From Firmicutes bacterium CAG:194 (GTDB lineage Bacteria; Bacillota; Clostridia; Lachnospirales; Lachnospiraceae): 41,013 nt of DNA. Position 1 is the first letter of the stretch. The number at the start of each line of letters is the position of its first letter. Position numbers and translations under genes: made by a program. Below are positions 7,156-15,516 of this stretch, in pieces. The notes beneath the pieces are model-generated. The model was not told where the DNA came from. It saw only the letters and a program-made list of their open reading frames with translations, and searched no databases. The stretch spans positions 1-41,013 of the forward strand of contig HF995208.1 in assembly GCA_000432915.1 (NCBI GenBank), in the 5' to 3' direction.

Positions 7156-8622
7156 TTAGTATGTAAGTTCAGGATATTTTTCAGTAACAGCTGTGTAGAA
7201 TGCTTCAAGTGCTTCATCATATGTAGCATAGTTGCCATCGAAGTAGCCTGTCATAGCATTCTGGAACTCTTCGTTACATCCCTGATCGTACTCTGTGATG
7301 TTAGAAAGAGAAATCTTATCAGCACCTGCGCAGAACATAGCCAGTGGATTCTGTCCGCCTAATACAGGGAATGCATAAGAATCATCCTGAGCTGCTGCTT
7401 CCATAGCTGGCTTGTTGTTTACGAAGTCGCTATCTGCTTTAACGATATCTGTCATGATTGCTTCATCTGTTGTAAGTTTTCTCATGATATCTGCAACAAG
7501 GTTAGCATTGTCTGTACCTGTAGCTGCTGTGATCCATGTACCACCCCAGTAGAAGCCCTGAGGACCTTCACAAGCACCCCAGCCACCTGCGTTAGCGATA
7601 GAACCTTCTGTATCAGCTGCCATAGAGAAGTTGATCAGCCAAGCTGGTCCAAAGTAGCAGAATACTTTTCCTTCTGGATAGAAGCCTTTGCTCCAGTCAT
7701 CTGACCAAAGACCCTGTGTTCCACAGTATCCGTTGTCAGCCATTTCCTTAGAAGCGTCAACCCATGCTTTGAGGTTGTCATCGATCTGGATCTTGCCATC
7801 AACAACCCAAGGAGTTGTTACGTTGTTAGAATATGTACGGAATGTATCGTTTGTTGTAGCTGTCATCTTGTAGCCAGCTTCTTTCATTTCTGCTGCTGTA
7901 GCATTGAATGTAGCCCAGTCAGAAACCTTAGCCTGTACTGTATCCGGATCATCAGCACCGAAAACTTCTTTAGCTGCTTCACGGTTGTAGATCAGAACAC
8001 CAGGACATCCCTGCCATGAAAGACCCTTTAAGTTTCCATCAGTATCTGTCATGATATCTTTTGTATACTGATACTGGTTAGCTAATTCGGAATCTTTGAT
8101 TCCAAGATCAGCTACTGACATACAAAGATCTGTGTTAACATACTTTAATGCGTAGTCAGCTTCTACTAAGAACATATCAACCTTGTCATCTGCTGCTGCA
8201 TCTGCGTTTCCAGGAAGAGTAGCATCCAGGTTGTTCTGGTAAGCATTGTCTGTAGATGGTGTAGATGTGAACTTAACTTCAACATCACCGATCTTACCAC
8301 CTGCTAAAGCATCATCAGGATCGTTTGCTTCGTATCCCGGATAGTGATCTTTCAGACGGTTAGCGAACTCGTCGTTCCAGCAGTAAATGTTAAGAACTTT
8401 ACCTGTATCTTCTGGAAGCTCTACATCTGCTTCTTCATCTGTTGCTGCATCTGTAGCTTCATCTGTTGCTGCATCTGTAGCTTCGTCTGTTGCTGCATCT
8501 GTAGCTTCATCTGTTGCTTCATCTGTTGCTGCAGGTGCTTCTTCTGTTTTGCTGCCGCATCCTACTAAAAGGGATGCTACCATAGCTGTTGAAAGAACTA
8601 CACTTAATAATTTCTTTTTCAT
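7156..8622 (-). CDS. Extracellular solute-binding lipoprotein of the sugar ABC transporter
   Basis: 488 residues with a type II signal peptide (lipobox LLVGC, Cys near residue 22), so it is lipid-anchored outside the cell. A low-complexity linker of repeating ATDEATDA units (about 34-68) tethers a family 1 (MalE-like, CUT1) binding domain. It delivers sugar to the two permeases downstream. Several Trp residues in the mature part (for example GLWSDDWSKGF, GGWGACEGPQGFYWGGTW) fit an oligosaccharide binder. The ribosome binding site AGAGGAGGACA precedes the start. The neighbouring cytosolic cellobiose phosphorylase makes a cellodextrin the best substrate guess. Confidence 0.93.
   Translation of the reverse strand: MKKKLLSVVLSTAMVASLLVGCGSKTEEAPAATDEATDEATDAATDEATDAATDEATDAATDEEADVELPEDTGKVLNIYCWNDEFANRLKDHYPGYEANDPDDALAGGKIGDVEVKFTSTPSTDNAYQNNLDATLPGNADAAADDKVDMFLVEADYALKYVNTDLCMSVADLGIKDSELANQYQYTKDIMTDTDGNLKGLSWQGCPGVLIYNREAAKEVFGADDPDTVQAKVSDWATFNATAAEMKEAGYKMTATTNDTFRTYSNNVTTPWVVDGKIQIDDNLKAWVDASKEMADNGYCGTQGLWSDDWSKGFYPEGKVFCYFGPAWLINFSMAADTEGSIANAGGWGACEGPQGFYWGGTWITAATGTDNANLVADIMRKLTTDEAIMTDIVKADSDFVNNKPAMEAAAQDDSYAFPVLGGQNPLAMFCAGADKISLSNITEYDQGCNEEFQNAMTGYFDGNYATYDEALEAFYTAVTEKYPELTY
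8437..8532 (-). repeat. 24-bp tandem repeats encoding the Asp/Thr/Ala-rich lipoprotein linker
   Basis: Three nearly identical 24-bp units (8437-8460, 8461-8484, 8485-8508; only one base differs) and a fourth diverged unit encode the ATDEATDA linker just after the lipidated Cys. Near-identity at DNA level implies recent slippage, so copy number probably varies among strains. Confidence 0.9.
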
Positions 8623-8670
8623 TCTTTTTTTGTCCTCCTCTAAAAAATGTTTGAAATAAAGTGTTGGTTA

Positions 8671-8709
8671 ATAGTACCTTGCATTTATTAAATTATCACT
8701 TGTGTGATA
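8671..8709 (-). promoter_or_regulatory. Promoter of the ABC operon overlapped by a 16-bp palindrome
   Basis: On the minus strand GTGATA (8694-8699) and TACTAT (8671-8676) are spaced by 17 nt and precede the binding-protein gene by about 50 nt. The -35 box is half of the perfect inverted repeat TATCAC-TTGT-GTGATA (8694-8709), a plausible operator. This sequence differs from the operator pair around lacI and the phosphorylase, so the transport operon may answer to another regulator. Confidence 0.5.
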
Positions 8710-8718
8710 TAAATGCCA

Positions 8719-9729
8719 TTATTGGCTTGCAACTGTCGCTCCCGGCAAAAGGATTCCAGGTACGGTAATGGATACAATCTCCGTCGTACTCGGTTTCTCG
8801 ATCAGTGCGATCAGCTTTTCCGCTGCCAGCATTCCCATCGTCTTGGTGTCCTGCTTGATCGTTGTCATCTTCGGCTCTATCTTTGTCGCCAGTGAAATGC
8901 CATCGTATCCTGCCACCGAAATATCTTCCGGAATACGGAGCCCCGCGGCTTTTATTACATTGATGCCACCATATGCAGCATAGTCGTCCGGGAACAAAAT
9001 GCAGGTTGGCGGATCCGGTAGCTTCAAAAGCTCTGCCGTTGCGATCGCCGTTCTCTGGATATCCCGATAATCAGTTTCCCGGATATATGCGTTTGGAACA
9101 ACAATGTCATGCTGTTTCATTACTTCCCGGAAGCTTGCCAGGCGCTGCCTTGTGACTGCAGAATCACGACCGTGTATGTATGCGATCTTTGTATGTTTCT
9201 TTTCAATAATGTAGGAAACCAGATCCGTGATTCCTTTTTCATTATCGGAAACAATACTGATACGGTTCGGAAATATCCTGTCGATCGTTACGACCGGGAG
9301 ATCACTTTCGATCAGTTCGACCACTTCGGGATCTTCAAAGTTGACACATGCAATGACAACTCCGTCAAACCCTCTGTACCGGCTGTGTTCCAGATAAGAC
9401 ATTCTGTCTTTTCGCTGCTTATTGCAATTAAGGAATGTGATATCGTATCCCTGTGCCTCTGCTGTGACCTTGAAGCTGTCAAGCAGATGTGAAAAGTAGT
9501 TATGTGTCAGACCACTGTGTGCTTCTTCCACAAACAGGACACCGATGTTAAATGTCTTATTTGTTTTTAATGCTCTGGCAACTGAATTGGGGAAATACCC
9601 CATATCCTTCGCTACCTTCTTAATATGTAGCTTTGTCTCCTCGCTGATGTCTCTGTGTCCATTCAGTGCTTTACTGACTGTGGCAACGGAAACGTGGCAA
9701 GCAGCAGCTATATCTTTCATGGATACCAT
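8719..9729 (-). CDS. LacI-family sugar-responsive transcriptional repressor
   Basis: 336 residues from the ATG at 9729, preceded by an AGAGGAGAAG ribosome binding site. The N-terminal helix-turn-helix and hinge are textbook LacI (MVSMKDIAAACHVSVATVSK, then the ALNGHRDISEETKLHI segment). The rest is a periplasmic-binding-protein-like effector domain (about 60-330). Placed between the ABC operon and the divergent cellobiose phosphorylase, it is the likely local regulator. A 16-bp sequence at its own transcription start is repeated at the phosphorylase start, suggesting autoregulation and joint control. The inducer is presumably cellobiose or a related sugar (inference). Confidence 0.94.
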   Translation of the reverse strand: MVSMKDIAAACHVSVATVSKALNGHRDISEETKLHIKKVAKDMGYFPNSVARALKTNKTFNIGVLFVEEAHSGLTHNYFSHLLDSFKVTAEAQGYDITFLNCNKQRKDRMSYLEHSRYRGFDGVVIACVNFEDPEVVELIESDLPVVTIDRIFPNRISIVSDNEKGITDLVSYIIEKKHTKIAYIHGRDSAVTRQRLASFREVMKQHDIVVPNAYIRETDYRDIQRTAIATAELLKLPDPPTCILFPDDYAAYGGINVIKAAGLRIPEDISVAGYDGISLATKIEPKMTTIKQDTKTMGMLAAEKLIALIEKPSTTEIVSITVPGILLPGATVASQ

Positions 9730-9758
9730 GTCTTCTCCTCTCAAGGAAAACATGAAAA

Positions 9759-9774
9759 TTACTTAATCGTTTTC
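9759..9774. promoter_or_regulatory. Operator candidate 1 at the lacI promoter
   Basis: TTACTTAATCGTTTTC, with the central CG step typical of LacI-family operators. It covers about +2 to +17 of the predicted lacI transcript and is identical to 10046-10061 over all 16 bases. Confidence 0.6.
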
Positions 9775-9782
9775 GCCTTTTT

Positions 9783-9811
9783 AATATATTACAATTTGGA
9801 TAATTTGGCAA
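9783..9811 (-). promoter_or_regulatory. lacI promoter
   Basis: Minus strand TTGCCA (9806-9811), 17-nt spacer, TATATT (9783-9788). The start point would fall near 9776, immediately beside operator candidate 1. Confidence 0.6.
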
Positions 9812-9987
9812 TGGTTTTTTCACTTTTTTTGTACAGTTTCTATATTTTTGGTAGTATTTCACAATTTTAGCATTCTGTTTTTGAACAGTTCATACACAGT
9901 TCGTTTACATTTTGTTCATATTTATTCTATTCCTCTTTCTTCTATATTACAACCATTAAAACCATGCTTGTTTTTACCAGCTTTTGC

Positions 9988-10016
9988 TTGCTTTTATTCC
10001 GGGCTTTGAGTATAAT
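9988..10016 (+). promoter_or_regulatory. Cellobiose phosphorylase promoter
   Basis: TTGCTT (9988-9993), 17-nt spacer and perfect TATAAT (10011-10016). The predicted start near 10023 lies about 80 nt before the gene. The remaining 348-nt divergent region is AT-rich with no other gene. Confidence 0.6.
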
Positions 10017-10045
10017 TTTGTCTGTAAAGATTTCAAAATCTTGTC

Positions 10046-10061
10046 TTACTTAATCGTTTTC
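10046..10061. promoter_or_regulatory. Operator candidate 2, in the cellobiose phosphorylase leader
   Basis: Second exact copy of TTACTTAATCGTTTTC, at about +23 to +38 of the predicted transcript, where a bound LacI-type repressor would block elongation or promoter clearance. Confidence 0.6.
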
Positions 10062-10101
10062 TAAGTTTTCGCAAATTTAAATTACGAAAGGACATAGAAT
10101 T

Positions 10102-12585
10102 ATGAAATTTGGTTATTTCGATGATGACAGAAGAGAATATGTCATCACATCTCCAAGAACTCCATATCCATGGATCAATTATTTAGGAACACAGGGGTTC
10201 TTCTCTCTGATCTCCAATACAGCAGGCGGCTACAGCTTCTATAAAGATGCACGTCTTCGCCGTATCACACGTTATCGTTATAATAATGTACCGATCGATA
10301 TGGGAGGTCGTTACTTCTATATTAATGAAAACGGTACGATCTGGAATCCGGGCTGGTCTCCGGTCAAGACAGAACTTGACTCTTATGAATGTCGTCATGG
10401 TATGGGATACACCGTTATCACAGGTAAGAAGAACGATCTGAAAGCAGAGGTTACATTCTTTGTACCACAGAATTACGACGGTGAAGTACAGCAGGTTGTT
10501 CTGACAAACGAAGGCTCCCAGAAAAAAGAATTCACACTGTATTCTTTTGCAGAGTGGTGTTTATGGGATGCGCAGGATGACTGCACAAACTTCCAGAGAA
10601 ACTTCTCTACAGGACGTGTTGAGGTAGTCGGCTCTACTGTATATCACAAGACAGAATACAGAGACAGACGTAATCACTTTGCTTTCTATACTGTAAATGA
10701 TGAGATCGACGGCTTTGATACAGACAGAGATGCTTTCATCGGTATGTACAACGGCTTCGGCGATCCACAGGTTGTTACAAACAATGCGCCGACTGATTCT
10801 ATCGCAGACGGCTGGTCTCCGATCGCTTCCCACTGCAAGAAGATCACACTTGCACCGGGCGAGAGCAAGACACTCGTATTCGTACTCGGTTATGTAGAAA
10901 TGCCTGAAGATCAGAAATTCGAAGCAGACGGCAAGACAATCAACAAGGTAAAAGCACTTGCCATGATCGATCAGTACAACACGCCTGAAAAGGTTGCTGC
11001 AGGAATGGCAGAGCTGAAAGCTTACTGGGATCGCCTGCTTGGCATCTTAAATGTCAGCACACCGGATGAAAAGGTAAACCGTATGGTCAACATCTGGAAC
11101 CAGTACCAGTGTATGGTAACCTTCAACCTTTCCCGTTCCGCTTCTTACTTCGAGTCAGGTATCGGACGTGGTATGGGCTTCCGTGATTCCAATCAGGACG
11201 TTCTCGGATTTGTTCATCAGATCCCGGATCGCGCAAGAGAAAGAATCATTGATATTGCTTCTACACAGTTCCCGGATGGCGGATGCTACCATCAGTATCA
11301 GCCACTGACAAAGAAAGGTAACGCAGACATCGGTGGTGACTTCTCAGATGATCCGTTATGGCTGATCCTTTCCGTTTCCGCATATATTAAAGAAACAGGC
11401 GACTGGACAATCCTTGACGAAATGGTTCCATATGATAATGATATGTCTATCGCACAGACAATGCTGGAGCACTTAAAAGTTTCCTTCTACCACATTGTAG
11501 ACAACTTAGGCCCGCATGGTCTTCCGCTTGCAATGCGTGCTGACTGGAACGACTGTATCAACCTTTCCTGCTTCTCCGATACACCGGGTGAAAGCTTCCA
11601 GACTTACACCAATCCGAAGTTCGCTGCTGAAGGCGGTTACTCAAAGGTTGCTGAGTCTGTTATGGTTGCTACATTATTCACATATGCAGGTCCAAACTAC
11701 GTTGCGATCTTAAAGCACCTCGGCAAGGACGATGAAGCTGCAAAAGCACAGGCTGAGATCGATAAGATGAAAGCAAACGTTATGGAATCCGCATGGGATG
11801 GCGACTGGTTCCTGCGTGCATACGATGCAAACGGCGAAAAGATGGGCTCCAAGGAATGTGAAGAAGGCCAGATCTTCATCGAGCCACAGGGCTTCGCTAT
11901 CATGTCAGAGATCGGCAAGGATCAGGGTGCTGATCTGAAGACACTGAAAGCGATCGACGAGAGATTAAATACAAAGTACGGTCTTGTTCTGAACAACCCT
12001 GCTTATACAAAATACTATGTACAGTACGGCGAAATCTCTACATATCCGGGCGGATATAAAGAAAATGCCGGTATCTTCACGCACAACAATGCATGGATCA
12101 TCTGTGCTGCTGCTTACGCAGGTCAGGGTGATCAGGCATTTAAGTATTATTCAGAGATCGCTCCTGCCTTTACAGAAGAGACTTCAGATCTGCACAAGAC
12201 CGAGCCATATGTATACGGTCAGATGATCGGTGGTAAGGACGCAGGTTCTGATATCGGACAGACCGGTAAGAACTTCGGTCAGGGCAAGAACTCATGGCTG
12301 ACAGGTACTGCTGCATGGAACATGGTTGCTATTTCCCAGTACATCCTTGGTATTTCAGCAGACTTCGACGGTCTGAAGATTGATCCGTCTATCCCTGCTG
12401 CATGGGATGGTCTTACTGCAACACGTCAGTTCCGTGGTGCTACTTATGATATCAAGGTTTCCAATCCTTCTCATGTCAATAAGGGTATCAAGAGCGTAAC
12501 AGTTGACGGTAATGCGATCGAAGGCAATGTAATTCCTGCATTCGGCGACGGAAAGACTCATACAGTAGAAGTTGTTATGGGCTAA
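10102..12585 (+). CDS. cbp: GH94 cellobiose phosphorylase
   Basis: 827 residues without a signal peptide, so cytosolic. It phosphorolyses cellobiose to alpha-glucose 1-phosphate and glucose, saving ATP compared with hydrolysis. The N-terminus (MKFGYFDDDRREYVITSPRT) and overall layout match characterised clostridial cellobiose phosphorylases, including the RSASYFESGIGRGMGFRDSN region and the catalytic ADWNDC motif at about 480-485 with the general-acid Asp at 484, and STYPGGYKENAGIF near 650. Length agrees with cellobiose rather than the longer cellodextrin phosphorylases. It is divergent from lacI, preceded by a GAAAGGA ribosome binding site, and ends in a strong terminator. The sugar would be imported by the ABC system to its left. 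Confidence 0.95.
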   Translation: MKFGYFDDDRREYVITSPRTPYPWINYLGTQGFFSLISNTAGGYSFYKDARLRRITRYRYNNVPIDMGGRYFYINENGTIWNPGWSPVKTELDSYECRHGMGYTVITGKKNDLKAEVTFFVPQNYDGEVQQVVLTNEGSQKKEFTLYSFAEWCLWDAQDDCTNFQRNFSTGRVEVVGSTVYHKTEYRDRRNHFAFYTVNDEIDGFDTDRDAFIGMYNGFGDPQVVTNNAPTDSIADGWSPIASHCKKITLAPGESKTLVFVLGYVEMPEDQKFEADGKTINKVKALAMIDQYNTPEKVAAGMAELKAYWDRLLGILNVSTPDEKVNRMVNIWNQYQCMVTFNLSRSASYFESGIGRGMGFRDSNQDVLGFVHQIPDRARERIIDIASTQFPDGGCYHQYQPLTKKGNADIGGDFSDDPLWLILSVSAYIKETGDWTILDEMVPYDNDMSIAQTMLEHLKVSFYHIVDNLGPHGLPLAMRADWNDCINLSCFSDTPGESFQTYTNPKFAAEGGYSKVAESVMVATLFTYAGPNYVAILKHLGKDDEAAKAQAEIDKMKANVMESAWDGDWFLRAYDANGEKMGSKECEEGQIFIEPQGFAIMSEIGKDQGADLKTLKAIDERLNTKYGLVLNNPAYTKYYVQYGEISTYPGGYKENAGIFTHNNAWIICAAAYAGQGDQAFKYYSEIAPAFTEETSDLHKTEPYVYGQMIGGKDAGSDIGQTGKNFGQGKNSWLTGTAAWNMVAISQYILGISADFDGLKIDPSIPAAWDGLTATRQFRGATYDIKVSNPSHVNKGIKSVTVDGNAIEGNVIPAFGDGKTHTVEVVMG

Positions 12586-12597
12586 TCCATTATATAC

Positions 12598-12631
12598 AAT
12601 AAGGGCTTCGGCATTTGCCGAAGCCCTTATT
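12598..12631. terminator. Strong bidirectional terminator after cellobiose phosphorylase
   Basis: 15-bp perfect stem (AATAAGGGCTTCGGC and its complement) with an ATTT loop, 13 nt past the stop; T-rich on both exits. It may also stop minus-strand transcripts from cls. Confidence 0.92.
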
Positions 12632-12699
12632 TGATCGCTAATCATCCTATTCCAATCCGTATGATATCTTTTGACACCGATATCACTTCATAGTATTCA

Positions 12700-14283
12700 T
12701 TACACAAGAGGACCGAACAAGCGGAAAATATGACCGCCGATCCGATACCAGAGCGGCAGATCCACGCAGAACTGCATATCGATCTTCTGACATTTCTTCA
12801 AGGTTTCCTGATAGTCCTTTTCTATATCTAAAATGACCGGATTCTTATAAATGAAGGTCGCGCATTCAAAATGCTCATACAGGCTCCTGAAATCCAGATT
12901 GATGCTGCCGACCACCGCTTTCTTATCGTCCGAAACAAATTCCTTGGCATGCACAAAGCCAGGTGTATACTCGTAGATCTTTACGCCCGCCTCCAACAGC
13001 TGTGGATAATACGTCCTTGCAATCGCAAAGATAATCTTTTTGTCCGGTATATGAGGCAGGATCAGCTTGACATCCACACCTCTTCTCGCTGCATAGGTCA
13101 GCGCTGTGATCAGCTCATTGTCAATGATCAGATACGGTGTCATGATGTGCACGTACTTCTTTGCCTTGTACAGCATATCCAGATAAACACTCTCTGCAAT
13201 ATCAAGACGGTTGATCGGGTCATCATTATAGGGAATCACGTAGCCGGACGTCGACGGAGCTTCAAAATGCGGAAGATACTTTTCATACTCGCCTTCTCCC
13301 GCCTCGGTCATATACCACATCTGTAAAAACATGACAGTAAAGCTTCTGACAGCCTCTCCCTCCAGCTTGACCGCCGTATCCTTCCAGTGTCCGAAACGTT
13401 TCTTTATATTCATATATTCATCCGCCAGATTGATTCCGCCGTTATACGCCACTCTGCCATCGATCACTGCAATCTTACGGTGATCGCGGTTATTCTGGTG
13501 CGTGGACAAAAGCGGCTTGATCGGCGAAAACATCTTTGCTTTGATTCCTCTTTCCCGAAGCTGCTGCGGATAACGGTACGGAAGCGATACAAGTGCACAC
13601 ATACCGTCATACATTACCCGCACTTCCACACCTGCTTTTGCTTTCCGCTCCAGTATTTCCAGCACATGATCCCAGACCTCTCCCTGATTGATAATAAAGT
13701 ATTCCAGAAAGATAAACTGCTCTGCCCGTTCCAGTTCCTTTAAAAGATCCGCATATTTTTCTTCTCCTGTGGCAAAAAAAGTTACATTCGTATGATCGCA
13801 GGTCGGAAATCCGTTCTGATTCTGGATATAATGCCCCAGATTACGGATCCCCGAGCTTTCTTTTTTCAGTTTTTCCACCACACGATATTCCGTCCGCAGA
13901 TATGGTTTTGTCTCATCCTTCCTGCGGTTTAGCAGCTTCTGCAGCCCTCTGTTTCCGGGATTCAGTATGATAAAGAGATAAAATCCGATCCCGAACACCG
14001 GCACAAGACAGATCGGAAGCACCCATGCCAGCTTAAATGCCGGATTTTCCTCACTGTTGATAATATAAATAATTGCAGCCATGCCAAGCAGATTACTGAT
14101 CGTGAGCAGATTCTCGGACAGACCCACCATCCGGAAAATCCCGATAAGACACAGTATCTGCAACAGCAAAAGCAGAACAGTGATCATGGTCCGCCCAAAA
14201 ATCAGCCGGAACAGTACTCTGCCGCCACTTTGCTTTACCTTTTTTGTTTTCTGGCGAATCCGTGACATTGACTCCTTTTGCAT
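12700..14283 (-). CDS. cls: Cardiolipin synthase (phospholipase D type)
   Basis: 527 residues from the ATG at 14283, which has GGAGG five bases upstream; a GTG four codons earlier overlaps that site. Two N-terminal membrane segments (PLDc_N region, about 35-110) are followed by two PLD domains. HKD motif 1 is HRKIAVID (about residue 262) and motif 2 is HAKEFVSD (about 440), both complete. The enzyme condenses two phosphatidylglycerols into cardiolipin at the membrane. It starts 41 nt after the BMP-family gene and appears to be the last gene of the HD-GYP/BMP operon, an unusual setting for cls. Confidence 0.93.
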   Translation of the reverse strand: MQKESMSRIRQKTKKVKQSGGRVLFRLIFGRTMITVLLLLLQILCLIGIFRMVGLSENLLTISNLLGMAAIIYIINSEENPAFKLAWVLPICLVPVFGIGFYLFIILNPGNRGLQKLLNRRKDETKPYLRTEYRVVEKLKKESSGIRNLGHYIQNQNGFPTCDHTNVTFFATGEEKYADLLKELERAEQFIFLEYFIINQGEVWDHVLEILERKAKAGVEVRVMYDGMCALVSLPYRYPQQLRERGIKAKMFSPIKPLLSTHQNNRDHRKIAVIDGRVAYNGGINLADEYMNIKKRFGHWKDTAVKLEGEAVRSFTVMFLQMWYMTEAGEGEYEKYLPHFEAPSTSGYVIPYNDDPINRLDIAESVYLDMLYKAKKYVHIMTPYLIIDNELITALTYAARRGVDVKLILPHIPDKKIIFAIARTYYPQLLEAGVKIYEYTPGFVHAKEFVSDDKKAVVGSINLDFRSLYEHFECATFIYKNPVILDIEKDYQETLKKCQKIDMQFCVDLPLWYRIGGHIFRLFGPLV

Positions 14284-14324
14284 AAGCGCCTCCACATTCC
14301 ACTCTTATTTTTATCCTCAGATCA

Positions 14325-15515
14325 TCATTCCACAATCGTGATCACATCATCTAAGACATAAGAAAACGTCGGTGACGAGGATGTTTCATTTTCTATATAC
14401 GGTGTATTCAGATCGATCCGTTTTGTACTATCATATGGATCAACACCTGTCAGATTTCCTGAAAACACTTGTTTTTTTCCACTGATCAGTTCATTGATCG
14501 TATCCTCGACGATCTGATCCGTTTTCTTTGGCACGATCGCCTCATTGATATCCAGGATACGCACCCAGTTCTTATCCAGACCCGCCATGGCATCCTGTCC
14601 ATATGTCTTACCATCTATACAGTCTTCAATCTTTTTGTCATGTAAAAGCGCGTAGACCGACTGCTCAAAATAATAAGAATACTCTGCACTGCAGCTTACC
14701 AGTGATCTGGTCGGTGCCACATCTGTCATACTCTGATTATAGCCAACATGATACACCGGAATACTGCCTCCGGTGCTTTCGCAGGCAGTTGCAGGTCCGA
14801 TCGTATCGGAATGCTGGGAAATAAGCACACAATCCTGCGCGATCAGTTCTGTTGCCACCTGTTTTTCTATGGAATAATTCGACCAGGTATCCGTATATTT
14901 AACAAGCATTGTCGCCTCCGGTACAACCGATCTGACACCCAGATAGAACGCCGTATAGCCGGATATGACCTCTGCATACGGGAACGCCGCAACATAACCG
15001 ATCTTTGCCTGCTCTGGCGTAATAATACCGTTTTCTATCATTTCTTTTAATTTCACACCCGCTACAACACCGCAGACATAGCGTCCCTGATAAATCGTGC
15101 CATAGCAGTTGTGGTAATTGGACAGAACCGGTTCCTGATTGGCATTGTCCCCCGTCGGAACACAAAACTGGATCTCAGGATGCTCCTGCGCCACTTCTTT
15201 CACAACCGGACCATAACCGTAACTGGCTGCGATGATATAGTCACATTTTTCTGCAACAAGTTCCTGCAACGGCTCCTCGATCCGGTCTTCCGTTACATTA
15301 TATTTCGTCACACATTCGATCTGATCCCCGTATACTTCCATGACATGGTTTCTGGCTTTGATAAAATTTTCCGTATACGGCGTGATCTCATCACCAACAA
15401 AAATAAATCCGACTTTCAGATGTTTCTCTTCCGTCCGCGTGACACGATGCACACCAACTGCCAGAATACACATGATCAGGGAAGTAATAATACATAAAGT
15501 GTACGTCCGTTTCAT
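14325..15515 (-). CDS. BMP-family (PnrA/Med-like) ligand-binding protein, membrane-anchored
   Basis: 396 residues from the ATG at 15515, preceded by AAGGAGGATAAG. One N-terminal hydrophobic segment (TLCIITSLIMCILAVGVHRV) lacks a proper lipobox, so it is an uncleaved anchor or secreted protein rather than a typical lipoprotein. The rest is a periplasmic-binding fold of the basic membrane protein family: KVGFIFVGDE near the start, IIAASYGYGPVVKEVA, and the signature IGYVAAFPYAEVISGYTAFYLG. Family members bind purine nucleosides for ABC uptake, but no permease or ATPase genes are nearby. The start is 1 nt after the HD-GYP sensor stop, so it probably supplies ligand sensing to that protein (inference). 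Confidence 0.9.
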   Translation of the reverse strand: MKRTYTLCIITSLIMCILAVGVHRVTRTEEKHLKVGFIFVGDEITPYTENFIKARNHVMEVYGDQIECVTKYNVTEDRIEEPLQELVAEKCDYIIAASYGYGPVVKEVAQEHPEIQFCVPTGDNANQEPVLSNYHNCYGTIYQGRYVCGVVAGVKLKEMIENGIITPEQAKIGYVAAFPYAEVISGYTAFYLGVRSVVPEATMLVKYTDTWSNYSIEKQVATELIAQDCVLISQHSDTIGPATACESTGGSIPVYHVGYNQSMTDVAPTRSLVSCSAEYSYYFEQSVYALLHDKKIEDCIDGKTYGQDAMAGLDKNWVRILDINEAIVPKKTDQIVEDTINELISGKKQVFSGNLTGVDPYDSTKRIDLNTPYIENETSSSPTFSYVLDDVITIVE

Positions 15516-15516
15516 C

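Noticed and set aside
8344..8659. Cys-rich and Ser/Ala-rich plus-strand frames opposite the lipoprotein N-terminus
   Set aside because: They are antisense readings of the 24-bp linker repeat in a well-supported gene.
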